Shown here: positions 24,320-32,897 of the stretch, in pieces
Numbering within the stretch: the first letter of the stretch is position 1
How the letters are laid out: every line of letters starts with the position of its first letter
Origin: an uncultured Lachnospiraceae bacterium
Lineage (GTDB): Bacteria; Bacillota; Clostridia; Lachnospirales; Lachnospiraceae
Assembly (NCBI GenBank): GCA_910579645.1
Contig: CAJTVK010000022.1
Location: 1 to 43,590 of the forward strand
DNA length: 43,590 nucleotides
Reading direction: 5' to 3'
Notes under the pieces: generated by a model
What the model saw: only the letters and a program-made list of their open reading frames with translations
What the model was told of the DNA's origin: nothing
Databases searched by the model: none
Translations under genes and position numbers: made by a program

Positions 24320-25162
24320 ATGAAGCTTACAGAACGCTTTTCCGTAAATCCTGCCCGGATATCCGGAAGGAAAAATCTGGCTGCGCTGCTGAAAGATGAC
24401 CATCTGGCCACACTGCACGGCAGAAAAAAAGTGCAGCATATCCTGGCCTACTATAAGTTCCCCCTCGTCATCCTCTGCATTCTGCTATATTTTATCGGCT
24501 ATCACCTTTACGGAAGGCTCACCCATAAGGATGTCCTGCTCTACACCGCCTTAGTGAACGTGACCGCCGGCGAAACCCTGACAGAAAAACTGGAGGGAGA
24601 TTTCCTTGATTATCTGGAAGCGGATACATCCTCCTGCAAACTGGAACTGTATACCGGGCTTTATCTGACAGATGACGAACTAAGCACTTGGCATGAATAT
24701 ACCTATGCCTCCCGCATGAAAATCCTCGCCGCCATTGAGGGACAGCTGATGGATATCGTCCTCATGAACAAGGAAGCCTTCGATGCCTTTTCCCAGAACG
24801 GCTACCTTTATGACCTGGACAGCTTCCTTTCGGCAAATGACCCGGATTTGCATGAAGCCATGAAACATAACCTTGCCGGCAATATCGTCATTCTGGAAGA
24901 CAATGCGGACGACCTTGTCCTTGACCCGTCCCTTCCCTATCGGGCAGTGACGCAGGAACATTTCTACGGGCTGGATTTATCCGGAACAAAGCTTATCCGG
25001 CAGGCCGGTTTTACGGATACCGTTTATCTGGAGGTAATTGCAAATACACCACGAACGGAAACGGTAGTTGAATATATCAGATGGTTCACTGACACCCCCG
25101 GGAGGGTGCCTTGCCGGCTTGACACTATAATATCACAATCCCCCCAAGAACGATTCGGATAA
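24320..25162 (+). CDS. Unassigned single-pass membrane protein, 3' end crosses the element 1 junction
   Basis: I do not recognise the family. One hydrophobic segment (FPLVILCILLYFIGYHLYG, about residues 47-65 of 280) follows a basic N terminus, and the rest is a soluble, acidic domain. It may be the extracytoplasmic partner of the YesL-like gene before it. The start is doubtful: AAGGAGG lies 3 bases before an ATG at 24310 in another frame, whose product MKIYEAYRTLFRKSC looks natural. A one-base change in the A5 run near 24372 would join it to this frame. The last six codons (about 25144-25162) lie in S8 gene sequence beyond the inferred element end, so the native C terminus is uncertain. Confidence 0.6.
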   Translation: MKLTERFSVNPARISGRKNLAALLKDDHLATLHGRKKVQHILAYYKFPLVILCILLYFIGYHLYGRLTHKDVLLYTALVNVTAGETLTEKLEGDFLDYLEADTSSCKLELYTGLYLTDDELSTWHEYTYASRMKILAAIEGQLMDIVLMNKEAFDAFSQNGYLYDLDSFLSANDPDLHEAMKHNLAGNIVILEDNADDLVLDPSLPYRAVTQEHFYGLDLSGTKLIRQAGFTDTVYLEVIANTPRTETVVEYIRWFTDTPGRVPCRLDTIISQSPQERFG

Positions 25163-26478
25163 ACCACATCCAAATCCCTAACCGCCCCTCTTATAAAATA
25201 TGACTTAACCTCCACGCTCTGAGCCAGCACATCGTTCCCTTCCACCACGGCCCACTGCATAAACTGCGCCGCCGCCCCTGCAGTAATCGCCACGGCCACA
25301 CTGGAACCGCTCTTATTTCCCAACGCCGTAGGCACATCCACGCCCGGTGCCGCGAAATCAGGTTTCACGGTGCCGTCCCGCCCGAACCCTCTGCTGGAGT
25401 CGATATAGAAACTATTATTTCCCGCATCATAGGCCGAAGGCGTAATGACGCTTCTTGCCACGGAAGGCTCCGTCAACGTGGTGTATGGGGAAGACCGCAG
25501 GAAATAAGTGTCGGATTTCATAAACTGGGAAATAGGAAGCCACATATTAAATGCCCCATAGTCAATATCCCCCTGCACTGCAATATGGAAGGTCCATACG
25601 CCTGCCGTGGGCAGCGTAAACCGCAGCACTACCAACTCGTCCCCCGACCCCTGTTCCACCAGCACATGGTCTATAGTAATCCGCGTCCTTGAATATACAA
25701 AGGAAAAGTTCCTTGTCTCCCGGCTTCTGAAATCCACGGTAGGAATCGTCTCACCGCCCGGCGACCGTATGGAAATGCTCATAATATTTGGCCGCTCTCC
25801 CCACAGTTCCATCACAAACCCCGGCTCGTTTTCCCCCACACGCATCTCTACGGACTGCTCCATGGTGGCGGCGCTCATGGCAAAAAGACTGCTGTAATGA
25901 TGACCTGTATTCCCTTCATTGCCCGCCGGAATTATAACTACCCGGTTTCTCTTTTCCGCTATCCGGCTTAAATAACGGGAAAGAACGGAGTTTCCGGCAT
26001 GGTCTCCCCAGTTCGTCCCCATTGCAATACAGATAATTACGGGGCGTTTCCCTACCCTTGCCAATTCATCCAGATATTTCACCGCCATGCCGATATCCGT
26101 ATCGCAATAGGCCGGAACCCCGTCGGGAATCATATAGTAGTCCCGCAGATACTGCTTCCCTTCCCTGCACTTTACCATGACAATATCCGCGTCCGGGGCG
26201 GCTCCTTGGAAAATTGACCCTGCCTCCGTATTTTTCCCCGCTGCCGCACTGGCCATGGCCGTCCCGTGTCCGTCCTCATCGGTGGACGGCACCACCGATA
26301 AAGGATCCTCACTCTGCAGTGCCAGATTAATCTGTTCATTGGTATATTCCGTGCCGAAGCAGAATCCCTCCGGCGGAGTGCCGTCCTGAATCGTCTGATC
26401 CCATATGGAAAAAATCCTGGACGTACCGTCTTCTCTCCGAAATACATCCATGCTATAGCGGATTCCCTCTCCTGTCAA
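25024..26478 (-). CDS. Central segment of an interrupted S8 subtilisin-like (Csp-like) peptidase
   Basis: This frame of 484 codons contains most of an S8 peptidase: DEDGHGTAMASAAAGK with the catalytic His, IPAGNEGNTGHH with the oxyanion Asn, and GNKSGSSVAVAITAGAAAQF with the catalytic Ser. The insertion pattern fits Csp-type proteases of Clostridia, which act in spore germination in some species. It lacks the DTG motif with the catalytic Asp. Family similarity starts at IRYSMDVFRREDGTSR (26465 leftward) and ends at YPNRSWG (about 25142). The first five codons (TTG start) and the last 38 belong to the two flanking elements. Alone it should be inactive. It joins to the pieces at 41076-41413 and 12942-13004. 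Confidence 0.85.
   Translation of the reverse strand: MTGEGIRYSMDVFRREDGTSRIFSIWDQTIQDGTPPEGFCFGTEYTNEQINLALQSEDPLSVVPSTDEDGHGTAMASAAAGKNTEAGSIFQGAAPDADIVMVKCREGKQYLRDYYMIPDGVPAYCDTDIGMAVKYLDELARVGKRPVIICIAMGTNWGDHAGNSVLSRYLSRIAEKRNRVVIIPAGNEGNTGHHYSSLFAMSAATMEQSVEMRVGENEPGFVMELWGERPNIMSISIRSPGGETIPTVDFRSRETRNFSFVYSRTRITIDHVLVEQGSGDELVVLRFTLPTAGVWTFHIAVQGDIDYGAFNMWLPISQFMKSDTYFLRSSPYTTLTEPSVARSVITPSAYDAGNNSFYIDSSRGFGRDGTVKPDFAAPGVDVPTALGNKSGSSVAVAITAGAAAQFMQWAVVEGNDVLAQSVEVKSYFIRGAVRDLDVVYPNRSWGDCDIIVSSRQGTLPGVSVNHLIYSTTVSVRGVFAITSR
25108..25155. other. Attachment junction of element 1, distal side
   Basis: Element sequence starting CTTGACACTATAATATCACA at 25118 reaches core CC at 25142-25143, then S8 sequence CCAAGAACGATTCGG. 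The distal end of element 2 has CTTAACAACATAATAACACG at exactly the same 24-base distance from its core. Confidence 0.65.
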
Positions 26479-26485
26479 GTGTCTG
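26451..26485. other. Attachment junction of element 2, recombinase-proximal side
   Basis: S8 sequence GCGGATT meets core CC at 26465-26466 and continues as element sequence CTCTCCTGTCAAGT. This matches CTCTTATGTCAAGT at the corresponding end of element 1. Confidence 0.65.
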
Positions 26486-26550
26486 CAATAACTTTTTTTA
26501 CCTTTTTTTCAAGGTTTTTCCGCTTTCAGACTCCATTTTCCTGCCTGCTG

Positions 26551-26988
26551 TTAAGCCATTGCCTTAAAATAAAATTGTCCAAGTAAAATTACTGCAAAAG
26601 AGCATACTACTTTATTCTTTTTAAATCCTTCTTCCGCCTGCAGCCCTTCCCTGAACAAATCCATCATTTCCGGGAGTGCCCTGATCTTCCTTCTGACAGT
26701 ACCTTTTACTGATTTTTCGTCCTGCCCCTTCTTGGCAAAATCAAAATCCTGCTCCGATAAGGAACCGTCAACGCATTTATCGAAAAAAGCCTGTGCGCTT
26801 ATTTTTGAATGCACCCCTGTTAAATGCTGGAAATTATCTTTCTCCGCATTGATTATGTAATATTTCCTTTTTGCAAATGCCTCTGAACAGATAAGGTATT
26901 CATAATCTACATAAATCTCTTTGTACCTTTTCGCTTCCTTTATGGCTTCCTGCCGGATACGTTCCTTAAAGCTTTCCCCCGCCCTCAT
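26551..26988 (-). CDS. PBECR4-like domain protein at the element end
   Basis: A 145-residue protein whose pattern YKEIYVDYEYLICSEAF, then YYIINAEKDNFQHLTGV, then AFFDKCVDGSLSEQDFDF, fits the phage-associated PBECR4 domain (proposed RNase-like, often in mobile elements). The assignment is from memory of the family. The C terminus after VVCSFA departs from what I expect and may be truncated. The frame is open to 27312, but a terminator (27039-27068) and a repeat copy (27007-27036) lie inside that extension. I therefore chose the ATG at 26988, which has GAAGGAG just before it and gives the usual start MRAGESFKERIRQEA. Confidence 0.65.
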   Translation of the reverse strand: MRAGESFKERIRQEAIKEAKRYKEIYVDYEYLICSEAFAKRKYYIINAEKDNFQHLTGVHSKISAQAFFDKCVDGSLSEQDFDFAKKGQDEKSVKGTVRRKIRALPEMMDLFREGLQAEEGFKKNKVVCSFAVILLGQFYFKAMA

Positions 26989-27006
26989 TGCTCCTTCGTA
27001 ACAGCC

Positions 27007-27036
27007 ACTGCCGCGCTTCATTTGCCGGCTTATTGT
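27007..27036 (-). repeat. Diverged copy of the 37-bp repeat before the PBECR4-like gene
   Basis: On the minus strand CAATAAGCCGGCAAATGAAG continues as CGCGGCAG. The lacI-2 repeat unit in the same orientation is CAATAAGCTGACTCGCGAAG then CGCGGCAG. It lies about 20 bases before the ribosome site. Confidence 0.6.
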
Positions 27037-27038
27037 AT

Positions 27039-27068
27039 GGAAAAAGGATGACCGCAGCCATCCTTTTC
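27039..27068 (-). terminator. Terminator of the triple recombinase operon
   Basis: Arms 27042-27050 and 27059-27067 (AAAAGGATG and CATCCTTTT) pair perfectly around an 8-base loop. In the minus direction the stem runs into CCTTTTTCC. It lies about 190 bp past the last recombinase stop. Confidence 0.7.
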
Positions 27069-27253
27069 TCCGATTTTTAACAGTTTTCTCTGCAATGGGA
27101 ATGAGTTTTAGGTCTTCATCCCGACCGCTGGGAACGGATTTAAAGTCGCCGTCCCGACTATATTGTCTTTTGTTCCTGCTTTTAGTATACATTGCCTGGT
27201 GGGAAAAGTCAATCTGCTGTATTTTTCTGTTTTTTATAAATTTTTTACAGATT

Positions 27254-28780
27254 TTAGTCATTCTTCCACCGGATTTCCATATGCTGTTCATCATAGGCTT
27301 CAATCTTTTCAATATACCTCCCTACCATCTCTTTAGACAGCTCCGCAAACTGCTCTCTGGAATATCCTTCCACACTACGCTCCATAACGGAATACTCCGT
27401 CTCCACTTTCCCAAGCCTGCCCTCCAAATCTGCCATCTCTTCTTCTATTGATTGTACCACTGATCCGTCAGATTGGAAACTCCCGGCCTTCCCGCTGGCA
27501 TAATTCTGGTACGCTTCAAACTTCTGCTGTTCTGCCTTTTCCGCCATTGCCGACAGGCGCCTTTTTTTCTCTTTTAATTTCCGGATCTCCTGCCCCAGCC
27601 TCTCTGCCGCTTCCATGCGGAGCTTTTCCAGTTCCCCCTCCGCTTCCAGCTTATCCTGCATCATCAGGAGGACATACTGTTCCGCAAACATGGCGTTTAC
27701 CATCCGGACACAGTCCTTCCTGTTATTGGAATAGCGGTGGGAACAGGTAAAGTATGGGTTCAGCCCTCTGCGGTACTGCAGGTTCTTCTTACAGCAGCCG
27801 CACACCAGCTTCCCCACAAGCGGGTGCGTCCCGTGGTACTGCGGCGGCCTTTTCTTCCCCCTGCCCTCCTGTACCTTATCAAAGACTTCCTTATTAATAA
27901 CAGGTTCATGGTGTCCATAAGTGACCAGCCATTCTTCACGGGGCTTTATGTGGTTTTTCCCGCCCACAAAATCCTTCTCATATTTTTTCTGCACGATATT
28001 CCCGATATAGATTTCATTCCGGAGTATCTGGCATATGGTGCTCCCGCTCCACAGGAATCTTCCCCCTTTGGGAATCCGGCTTGTCTTCCCCTTTTCAATT
28101 TTAAATTCAACCGGCGTCTTTACCCCGGTTTCATTGAACAGCCTTGCAATCTCCACGGACGTGCGCCCTTCCAGCGTCAGGGAGAAAATCTTCCTGACAA
28201 CCTCCGCTTCATCTTCCGCGATTAACAGCGCATGCCTGTCCTCCGGGTCTTTTTCATAGCCGAAGGGGCTGTTTGCACTTACATACTGCCCCTTTTCCTT
28301 CCTGATGGCAAGGGAGGAACGGACCTTGCCCGACAAATCCCTGCTGTATAAGTCATAAAGCAGGTTTTTAAAATTTACGTCCATATCCGCAATGCCGCCC
28401 TGGATGCCGGCGCTGTCATACCCGTCATTGACAGAGATAAAACGGATGCCAAGGAATGGGAAAATCTGTTCCAGGTAAGCGCCAAGCTCAATATAATCCC
28501 TTGCAAACCTTGAAAAATCCTTCACAATGACGCAGTTGATTTCACCATTTCTTATCCTTTCCAGCATTTCCTGCATGCCCGGACGGTCAAAATTGGTGCC
28601 TGTATAACCGTCATCACAGAACTCAATTACCTCATAGTCTGCAAAATTTTCCTCTATATATCTTTTTAATAGAATACGCTGCATGGCGATACTGTTGCTT
28701 TCCTCTTTCCGGCCAGCAGCTTCGTCTTTCATATCTTCCTTGGACAGGCGGAGATAGATTGCGATCAGGTATTTCTTCAT
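27254..28780 (-). CDS. Large serine recombinase C, third of three
   Basis: A 508-residue large serine recombinase. The catalytic Ser is in IYLRLSKEDMKD. The core continues with DDGYTGTNFDRPGMQEML and KDFSRFARDYIELGAYL. The recombinase domain carries IARLFNETGVKTP and GGRFLWSGSTICQILRNEIY. The zinc ribbon is CGCCKKNLQYRRG plus CSHRYSNNRKDC, and a coiled coil follows at about 390-470. It is the shortest of the three and the most distant from the element 1 integrase. The ATG follows GGAGGGG, a few bases after the stop of the second recombinase, so all three are made from one transcript. All catalytic features look intact. Confidence 0.93.
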   Translation of the reverse strand: MKKYLIAIYLRLSKEDMKDEAAGRKEESNSIAMQRILLKRYIEENFADYEVIEFCDDGYTGTNFDRPGMQEMLERIRNGEINCVIVKDFSRFARDYIELGAYLEQIFPFLGIRFISVNDGYDSAGIQGGIADMDVNFKNLLYDLYSRDLSGKVRSSLAIRKEKGQYVSANSPFGYEKDPEDRHALLIAEDEAEVVRKIFSLTLEGRTSVEIARLFNETGVKTPVEFKIEKGKTSRIPKGGRFLWSGSTICQILRNEIYIGNIVQKKYEKDFVGGKNHIKPREEWLVTYGHHEPVINKEVFDKVQEGRGKKRPPQYHGTHPLVGKLVCGCCKKNLQYRRGLNPYFTCSHRYSNNRKDCVRMVNAMFAEQYVLLMMQDKLEAEGELEKLRMEAAERLGQEIRKLKEKKRRLSAMAEKAEQQKFEAYQNYASGKAGSFQSDGSVVQSIEEEMADLEGRLGKVETEYSVMERSVEGYSREQFAELSKEMVGRYIEKIEAYDEQHMEIRWKND

Positions 28781-28783
28781 GTT

Positions 28784-30454
28784 TTAAATCCCCTCCCTTC
28801 CTGCCAGCAGTTCACTTTTCCCAAAAGCAAAAACCACCTTAACCCTGTGCTCCGGGTAAACCTCTATCCGGCGGATCAGCGTCCTTACAATCTCCGCAGT
28901 CAGCTCCCCCTTCCCGCTGCCTTTCATCAGGGTGCGCAGGAAATGGTTCCTCCCGGCTGTTTCGGAATCTATCCGCCGGAGCTTCCCTGCAATCCCCCTG
29001 CTCTCTTCCTGTATGGAAGCGGCATTTTTATCGTTTTCCTCCTTCGCCCTCTTAAAGCTTTCCCCGTCCATCTCGCCCATGCGGTATTTCAGGTACTGTT
29101 CGCTCCCAAGCTGCCTGAGCCCGTCAAGCTTCTTTTCAAGCATGGCAAGCCGGGCATTCCACTCTTCTTTTAACCTTTCCGTTTCCCGGCCGTTCATCTC
29201 CACAAGTTCCTTTGGGCGCATCCCGGACAGGGTAAATTCCTGCCGTATTACTTCTTTTACAATACTGGTGAGGATATTCAGGGTTATGCTTTTCCCTGCG
29301 CACTTAAGGCTGTCTATCCTCCCGGAATTGGGGCATTTATAACTGTATGTCCTGACCCGGTCCTTTGAACTGAACTCTTTCACCGCCGAGACCCTCTTCA
29401 TCTTTGCGCCGCAGTCACCGCAGTAAAGGATGCCTACAAAGATATCCTCCTCTACAGGGGACGCTTTTAAAAAGCCGTCCCTGTTACAGTATCTGGAAGA
29501 TTCCTCAAACTTCTCTGCCGCCGCAAAGAAGGTATCTTCGCTGACAATGGCTTCATGGGTGTGTTCCTTTACCGACCAGTCGCCGGGATCAACTTCATGC
29601 CGCCTGCGCCTCATATAATCTTTCCCACAGGTGCGCCCTTGGACAAGGCAGCCTGTGTATACCGGGTTTTTCAGCATCATTTTGACCGTCGCCCTGGACC
29701 ACTGCTCCAGTTTTCCTTCCTCATGGCAGTAAACCTGCCCCGTTTTATGGTACTGCTCCGGCCTGACGATCTTATTTTCATAAAGCCACACAGCAATCTC
29801 CTTCATGTTTTTTCCGGAGAGGAATAATGCAAACATCTTCCTCACAATATCCGCAGTAACCTCATCAATAAAAAGGCACTTCTTATCCCCGATCCATTCC
29901 GCACGGTACCCATAAGGAGGTACGCCGCCCGTATAGCTGCCCTGCTCCCACTTTGCCTTCCGGCTGGCTTTTACCTTCACCGCAATATCCCGCGCATACA
30001 TTTCGTTTACCAGATTTTTAAGGTTTATACCCATATCCTCATTCTGGCCGGATATGCCCATGCTGTCGAAATTATCGGTAACGGCGATAAAGCGCACACC
30101 CATGAAAGGGAATATCTTCCCGATATAATTCCCCGTCTCGATATGGTTCCTGCCGAACCTTGACAAATCTTTTACAACGATACAGTCAATTTTGCGCGTC
30201 CTTACATCCCGCATCATGCGCTCAAACCCGTCCCTCTCAAAATTGGTCCCGGTCTTTCCTATGTCCGTATAGGTATCATACAGCTCCATATCCGGCTGCC
30301 GCCCGATAAAATCCCTGGCAATCTCCACCTGTGTCTCTATGGACTCATTTTTCCTTTCCCCGGAATCTACGGAAAGCCTTGCATAAATGCCTGTGGAATA
30401 AACCTTTTCCGGCAGCTTTTTTGTTTCCTGCTTCTTTTTGGAAGTCCTTGCCAT
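28784..30454 (-). CDS. Large serine recombinase B, second of three
   Basis: A 556-residue large serine recombinase with the catalytic Ser in IYARLSVDSGERK. The core has DIGKTGTNFERDGFERMM and KDLSRFGRNHIETGNYI. The zinc ribbon is CGDCGAKMKRVS plus YKCPNSGRIDSLKC, and a coiled coil lies at about 425-500. Its ATG directly follows the stop of recombinase A (TAAATG), with GGGGG upstream. It differs from A and C throughout, so the three are not recent duplicates. A division of labour between three recombinases, as in Ccr-type systems, is possible but unproven. Confidence 0.93.
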   Translation of the reverse strand: MARTSKKKQETKKLPEKVYSTGIYARLSVDSGERKNESIETQVEIARDFIGRQPDMELYDTYTDIGKTGTNFERDGFERMMRDVRTRKIDCIVVKDLSRFGRNHIETGNYIGKIFPFMGVRFIAVTDNFDSMGISGQNEDMGINLKNLVNEMYARDIAVKVKASRKAKWEQGSYTGGVPPYGYRAEWIGDKKCLFIDEVTADIVRKMFALFLSGKNMKEIAVWLYENKIVRPEQYHKTGQVYCHEEGKLEQWSRATVKMMLKNPVYTGCLVQGRTCGKDYMRRRRHEVDPGDWSVKEHTHEAIVSEDTFFAAAEKFEESSRYCNRDGFLKASPVEEDIFVGILYCGDCGAKMKRVSAVKEFSSKDRVRTYSYKCPNSGRIDSLKCAGKSITLNILTSIVKEVIRQEFTLSGMRPKELVEMNGRETERLKEEWNARLAMLEKKLDGLRQLGSEQYLKYRMGEMDGESFKRAKEENDKNAASIQEESRGIAGKLRRIDSETAGRNHFLRTLMKGSGKGELTAEIVRTLIRRIEVYPEHRVKVVFAFGKSELLAGREGI

Positions 30455-32110
30455 TTAAACTGCGGCCCCCTTTCCGCCTTCCGCTTTGGATGCGGCATAT
30501 TCCTGTAATGCCAGCATTTTATGGAATTCCTCTTCCCATCGGAACTTGACGTAGACCTTTTTACCCTCGAATACCTCAATCCGGCTGATAAAACATAATA
30601 AGGTGTCGCGGTCAAGCTCCGTCAGCTTCATAGCTTCCCTGAACCGTTCCAGCTTCACACCGGACGCCACGCCGTTTCGGAACAATTTTTTAATCATTTC
30701 CTCCTGCTTCTGCAGGGTGCTTTCCGTCTCTTCATATTTTTTTTCATAAATGGCACGGAAGTTCCTAAAATCTTCCTCCGTGATCAGCCCCGTTTTCAAA
30801 TCCTCATGCAGCCCTGCCCGCAGTTCCAGATACTTCTCCTGCTCCTTACGGAGCCTTTCCATTTCTTTGTCGAACCGGGCAACCTCCTCAAAATCCACTT
30901 CCATATCCCGGATATGCTCTGACTGGCTGCATAAATCCAGAAAGACGGACAGGTGCGCCTGCAGCGTCTGGAATACCACCGCTTTCAGCTCTTCCTCCGG
31001 GATGCTGTGCCTTGTGCAGCCCTGCCCCCTATTCCTTGTGGGGCAGATAAAATAAACCTTCGATACACCCTTATAGCGGTTCACCCTCCGGTACATGGGC
31101 TCCTTACAGTCCCCGCAGAATAACAGCCCTGAGAAGAAATGGGAGCAGGTTCCGTCCGCCTTTGCCCGGGTGTCAACTTTAAGGAGCTCCTGCACAATCT
31201 CAAAATCCTCGCGGGAAACAATGGCTTCATGGGTTCCTTCCACGCGGACCCACTCCTCCTCCGGCTTTGCCACCAGCTTCTTTACCTTATAGTTGACCTT
31301 CCCGCTTTTCCCCTGCACCATCACTCCGGTGTACATTTCGTTTGTCAGTATCCGATTTACCGCCACAGCCGACCATTTCGCCGTTGTCCCCGTCCGGAAG
31401 CTGGTGGAATACTTCTCCCCAAGGGATTTCTTGTATTCCATGGGGGAAAGCACCCCCAGAGCGTCAAGCCTTTGTGCAATGGCCTGTGCGCTCATACCGC
31501 CTAACTTCCATGAAAATATGTTCCTGACAATCTGTGCCGCATATTCATCCGGGCAGAGCCTGTTTTTATCCTCCGCCGACTTCCGGTACCCATAGACTGC
31601 AAAGGAGCCTATGAATTTCCCCTGTTCTCTTTTGGCCTTCTGGCTGCTCTTTACCTTCTGGGAAATATCCCGGCAGTAGGAATCGTTAATGAAATTCTTC
31701 ACCGGGACCACAAGGGATTTCGTGCTGCTGTCCGCACTCCGGCTGTCAAAGTTGTCTGTCAGCGCAATGAAGCGCACGTGAAAAGCCGGGAAGGTCTTCT
31801 GAATCAACCGCCCGGCTTCAATATAGTCTCGTCCTAACCTGGACAAATCTTTTACAATCACACAGTTCACATTCCCCGCTTCAATGTCGGCCATCATCCT
31901 TTTGAACTCGGGCCGGTCAAAATTGGCCCCGGAATACCCGTCGTCCACGTAGATGTCAAACAGCTCCATGTCCTCCTGTTCCCTGACATAGGTACGCGCC
32001 ATCTCCCTCTGAGAGCTTATGCTGTTGCTTTCCGATTTCGTGCCGCTGTCTATATCTTCCCTCGACAGGCGAAGATAAATAGCGGCAGAATAAATAGTAT
32101 GTTCTTTCAT
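30455..32110 (-). CDS. Large serine recombinase A, first of three
   Basis: A 551-residue large serine recombinase. The catalytic Ser is in IYLRLSREDIDSG. DDGYSGANFDRPEFKRMM and KDLSRLGRDYIEAGRLI complete the resolvase core. The recombinase domain has AIAQRLDALGVLSPMEYKKS, and the zinc ribbon is CGDCKEPMYRR plus ICPTRNRGQGC. It is the closest relative of the element 1 integrase in this window, including the rare stretch VPVKNFINDSYCRDIS. Like that gene it has a DUF6870-like gene directly upstream. The start has AGGAG before the ATG. Confidence 0.94.
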   Translation of the reverse strand: MKEHTIYSAAIYLRLSREDIDSGTKSESNSISSQREMARTYVREQEDMELFDIYVDDGYSGANFDRPEFKRMMADIEAGNVNCVIVKDLSRLGRDYIEAGRLIQKTFPAFHVRFIALTDNFDSRSADSSTKSLVVPVKNFINDSYCRDISQKVKSSQKAKREQGKFIGSFAVYGYRKSAEDKNRLCPDEYAAQIVRNIFSWKLGGMSAQAIAQRLDALGVLSPMEYKKSLGEKYSTSFRTGTTAKWSAVAVNRILTNEMYTGVMVQGKSGKVNYKVKKLVAKPEEEWVRVEGTHEAIVSREDFEIVQELLKVDTRAKADGTCSHFFSGLLFCGDCKEPMYRRVNRYKGVSKVYFICPTRNRGQGCTRHSIPEEELKAVVFQTLQAHLSVFLDLCSQSEHIRDMEVDFEEVARFDKEMERLRKEQEKYLELRAGLHEDLKTGLITEEDFRNFRAIYEKKYEETESTLQKQEEMIKKLFRNGVASGVKLERFREAMKLTELDRDTLLCFISRIEVFEGKKVYVKFRWEEEFHKMLALQEYAASKAEGGKGAAV

Positions 32111-32252
32111 TCCACGTATCTCCTAACTTCATTATGTTTCCGTCAGCAAAACCTGTCCTACGAGGTTCACAGTTTTTAACAAAGTCAGGATTCCGTCGAT
32201 TTCTGTCCTTTTTATAGATTACCACAGTTCCTGACGCCTGTAAAGGCTTTTG

Positions 32253-32522
32253 CTAATACTTTATCTCGGCAACTTTTCTGATATACTGCTTCATCCTGTC
32301 ATTTAGCGTCCCGGCCTGGTCCGAGTAGCCGATCTTGACCACATATTCCCCCACCCTCACAAGGAAAGGGTTCCCCACCTTCCGCACATAATCTTCCACC
32401 CTTGCCGGAACCGGCTTCTTCATGTCAATCTCTATCCCGCTGATATCCACAAGGGTATCCGGGTCAGCCTCCCTTAAGTCCGCCTGCTCCATCTTCTGTA
32501 GTTCTTCCTTAGATAAATACAT
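32253..32522 (-). CDS. DUF6870-like small protein upstream of recombinase A
   Basis: An 89-residue protein paralogous to the gene at 14830: ADPDTLVDISGIEIDMKKPV, then VEDYVRKVGNPFLVRVGEYV and VKIGYSDQ, ending MKQYIRKVAEIKY. It has a clean start with GGAGGG before the ATG. The pairing of this family with the same recombinase type in two separate elements is the main clue to its function. A recombination directionality factor or a small regulator of the integrase are both possible; I have no direct evidence for either. Confidence 0.75.
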   Translation of the reverse strand: MYLSKEELQKMEQADLREADPDTLVDISGIEIDMKKPVPARVEDYVRKVGNPFLVRVGEYVVKIGYSDQAGTLNDRMKQYIRKVAEIKY

Positions 32523-32633
32523 ACCAAACCCTCCAGCATTACATTACATTATATTTCACACAAAGTATGTCCTATTCCCCAATGTATACTCCGTAGCTTG
32601 CTGCGGGGTATTTTCCTGAGAACCAGCATCAAT

Positions 32634-32646
32634 GTGACTTCGTCAC
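32634..32646. promoter_or_regulatory. Crp/Fnr-type dyad operator before the ferredoxin gene
   Basis: GTGACTTCGTCAC, extended to TGTGA-N5-TCACA, lies 54 bp before the ferredoxin ATG. A second dyad of the same form is at 33464-33476, and a Crp/Fnr-family gene lies in the same cluster. Confidence 0.5.
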
Positions 32647-32699
32647 AGAATCAAACAGTTTCTCCCTGTATCATAAAGAAAAACAAAAGGAGTTTTACC

Positions 32700-32897
32700 A
32701 TGGCAAAAAAGAAAGCGGCTGTCAGCATCCGGGAATGCGTTGCCTGCGGATGCTGTATAAAAGTCTGTCCACGAAACGCAATCACCGTCCCAGACGGCAT
32801 CCATGCGGTCATCAACAGGGAATTATGTGTCGGATGCGGGAAATGTGTAAAGGAATGCCCCGCAAGTATTATCTCATTGGAGGTGACTGAAGAATGA
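32700..32897 (+). CDS. 2[4Fe-4S] ferredoxin
   Basis: A 65-residue electron carrier with two classical cluster motifs, CVACGCCIKVCP and CVGCGKCVKECP. The frame is open upstream to 32598, but the ATG at 32700 follows AAAAGGAG and gives the usual compact size. Its stop overlaps the start of the next gene by four bases (ATGA), so the two are coupled and probably pass electrons to each other. Confidence 0.92.
   Translation: MAKKKAAVSIRECVACGCCIKVCPRNAITVPDGIHAVINRELCVGCGKCVKECPASIISLEVTEE

Larger units (their letters stand above)
13005..25143. mobile_element. Element 1: 12.1-kb serine-recombinase element carrying a fructan operon
   Basis: Its boundaries come from the split S8 gene: removal between the two CC/GG cores (13003-13004 and 25142-25143) restores SWG|FGKLNV in frame. 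Contents are one large serine recombinase at the left end, a DUF6870-like gene, two LacI regulators, GH32, a solute-binding protein, two permeases, a YesL-like protein and one unassigned membrane protein. The ends match those of element 2: CTCTnnTGTCAAGT beside the recombinase, and CTTnACAn-type sequence 24 bases from the distal core. Confidence 0.75.

Noticed and set aside
24079..24439. Minus-strand frames opposite the YesL-like gene
   Set aside because: They are shadows of clear plus-strand genes with good ribosome sites.
26551..27312. The longer 253-codon form of the PBECR4-like gene
   Set aside because: It would overlap the recombinase stop and run through a terminator and a repeat copy, and its first 108 residues look non-coding.
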